In this document: in pieces, positions 63,977-64,000 of the stretch | Layout of the letters: each line of letters begins with the position of its first letter | Numbering within the stretch: the first letter of the stretch is position 1 | Assembly: GCF_022374895.2 (NCBI RefSeq) | Contig: NZ_CP092423.2 | Span: 3,968,001 to 4,032,000 of the forward strand | Length of the DNA: 64,000 nucleotides | Direction: 5' to 3' | Source: Mycobacterium lentiflavum | Lineage (GTDB): Bacteria; Actinomycetota; Actinomycetes; Mycobacteriales; Mycobacteriaceae | The notes under the pieces: model-generated | What the model was told of the DNA's origin: nothing | Seen by the model: the letters and a program-made list of their open reading frames with translations, nothing else | Databases searched by the model: none | Position numbers and translations under genes: made by a program

Positions 63977-64000
63977 CAGCGGACCGACCTCTGCTGTTGT
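63976..64000 (-). CDS. 3' end of an upstream gene (probably Rv2411c-like ATP-grasp)
   Basis: The last seven codons before TGA (63978-63976) read QQQRSVR in the frame whose stop overlaps the alpha-E start. Only position and overlap support this call. Confidence 0.4.

Noticed and set aside
1..64000. CRISPR arrays, tRNA or rRNA genes, integrase or prophage
   Set aside because: Looked for regular repeat-spacer arrays, tRNA ends and integrase or phage motifs; found none.

Overview
The window looks like the chromosome of a slow-growing non-tuberculous Mycobacterium. The evidence is the high GC content, frequent GTG starts, ATGA/GTGA stop-start overlaps, leaderless promoters, mycobactin, MmpS/MmpL and Esp genes, and a backbone order that follows M. 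tuberculosis from roughly Rv2378c to Rv2411c. I did not assign a species.

Layout. 1-17.5 kb (minus strand): a mycobactin-type NRPS/PKS operon, mbtG (cut by the left edge)-mbtF-mbtE-mbtD-mbtC-thioesterase. At its promoter end mbtB is reduced to an 81-codon stub of the aryl-carrier-protein start, yet two IdeR-like iron boxes and a strong ribosome binding site remain. mbtA, mbtJ and mbtI, which normally follow, are absent from the window. 17.6-34.4 kb occupies their place: a TetR-molybdopterin oxidoreductase pair lying between two copies of a 70-bp repeat, a secreted BBE-type flavoprotein, an MmpS/MmpL pair, a 3-hydroxybutyrate dehydrogenase, a DIP1984-type protein, a lipase-SDR-diiron-Baeyer-Villiger monooxygenase-MerR cluster, and a small unknown gene preceded by repeats. 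34.6-45.1 kb returns to the backbone: SbtA-type permease, hemW, then sulfur assimilation (sirA-cysH-che1 and, divergently, subI-cysT-cysW-cysA). Each sulfur operon is preceded by a tiny leaderless cysteine-containing ORF. 45.1-55.5 kb: small membrane proteins, an FAD monooxygenase, a GH15 trehalase, a PepSY-like lipoprotein, lepA with a truncated lppR behind it, a PemK-like protein, a CBS protein, RNase Z and a GT9 glycosyltransferase. 55.7-62.0 kb: a cassette of six Esp homologues (espK facing espL-espD-espC-espA-espB) with no ESX machinery beside it. 62.2-64 kb: the Rv2409c-Rv2410c-Rv2411c operon.

Two features stand out. First, the mycobactin operon has lost its salicyl-oxazoline head while every remaining gene looks intact and MbtE carries two full C-A-PCP modules; the product may be an altered siderophore, or the operon may depend on genes elsewhere. 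Second, the Esp cassette joins, in one place, homologues of espA/C/D and of espB/K/L, which lie in separate loci in M. tuberculosis. Gene identities come from motif reading and recalled family knowledge; no database search was run.
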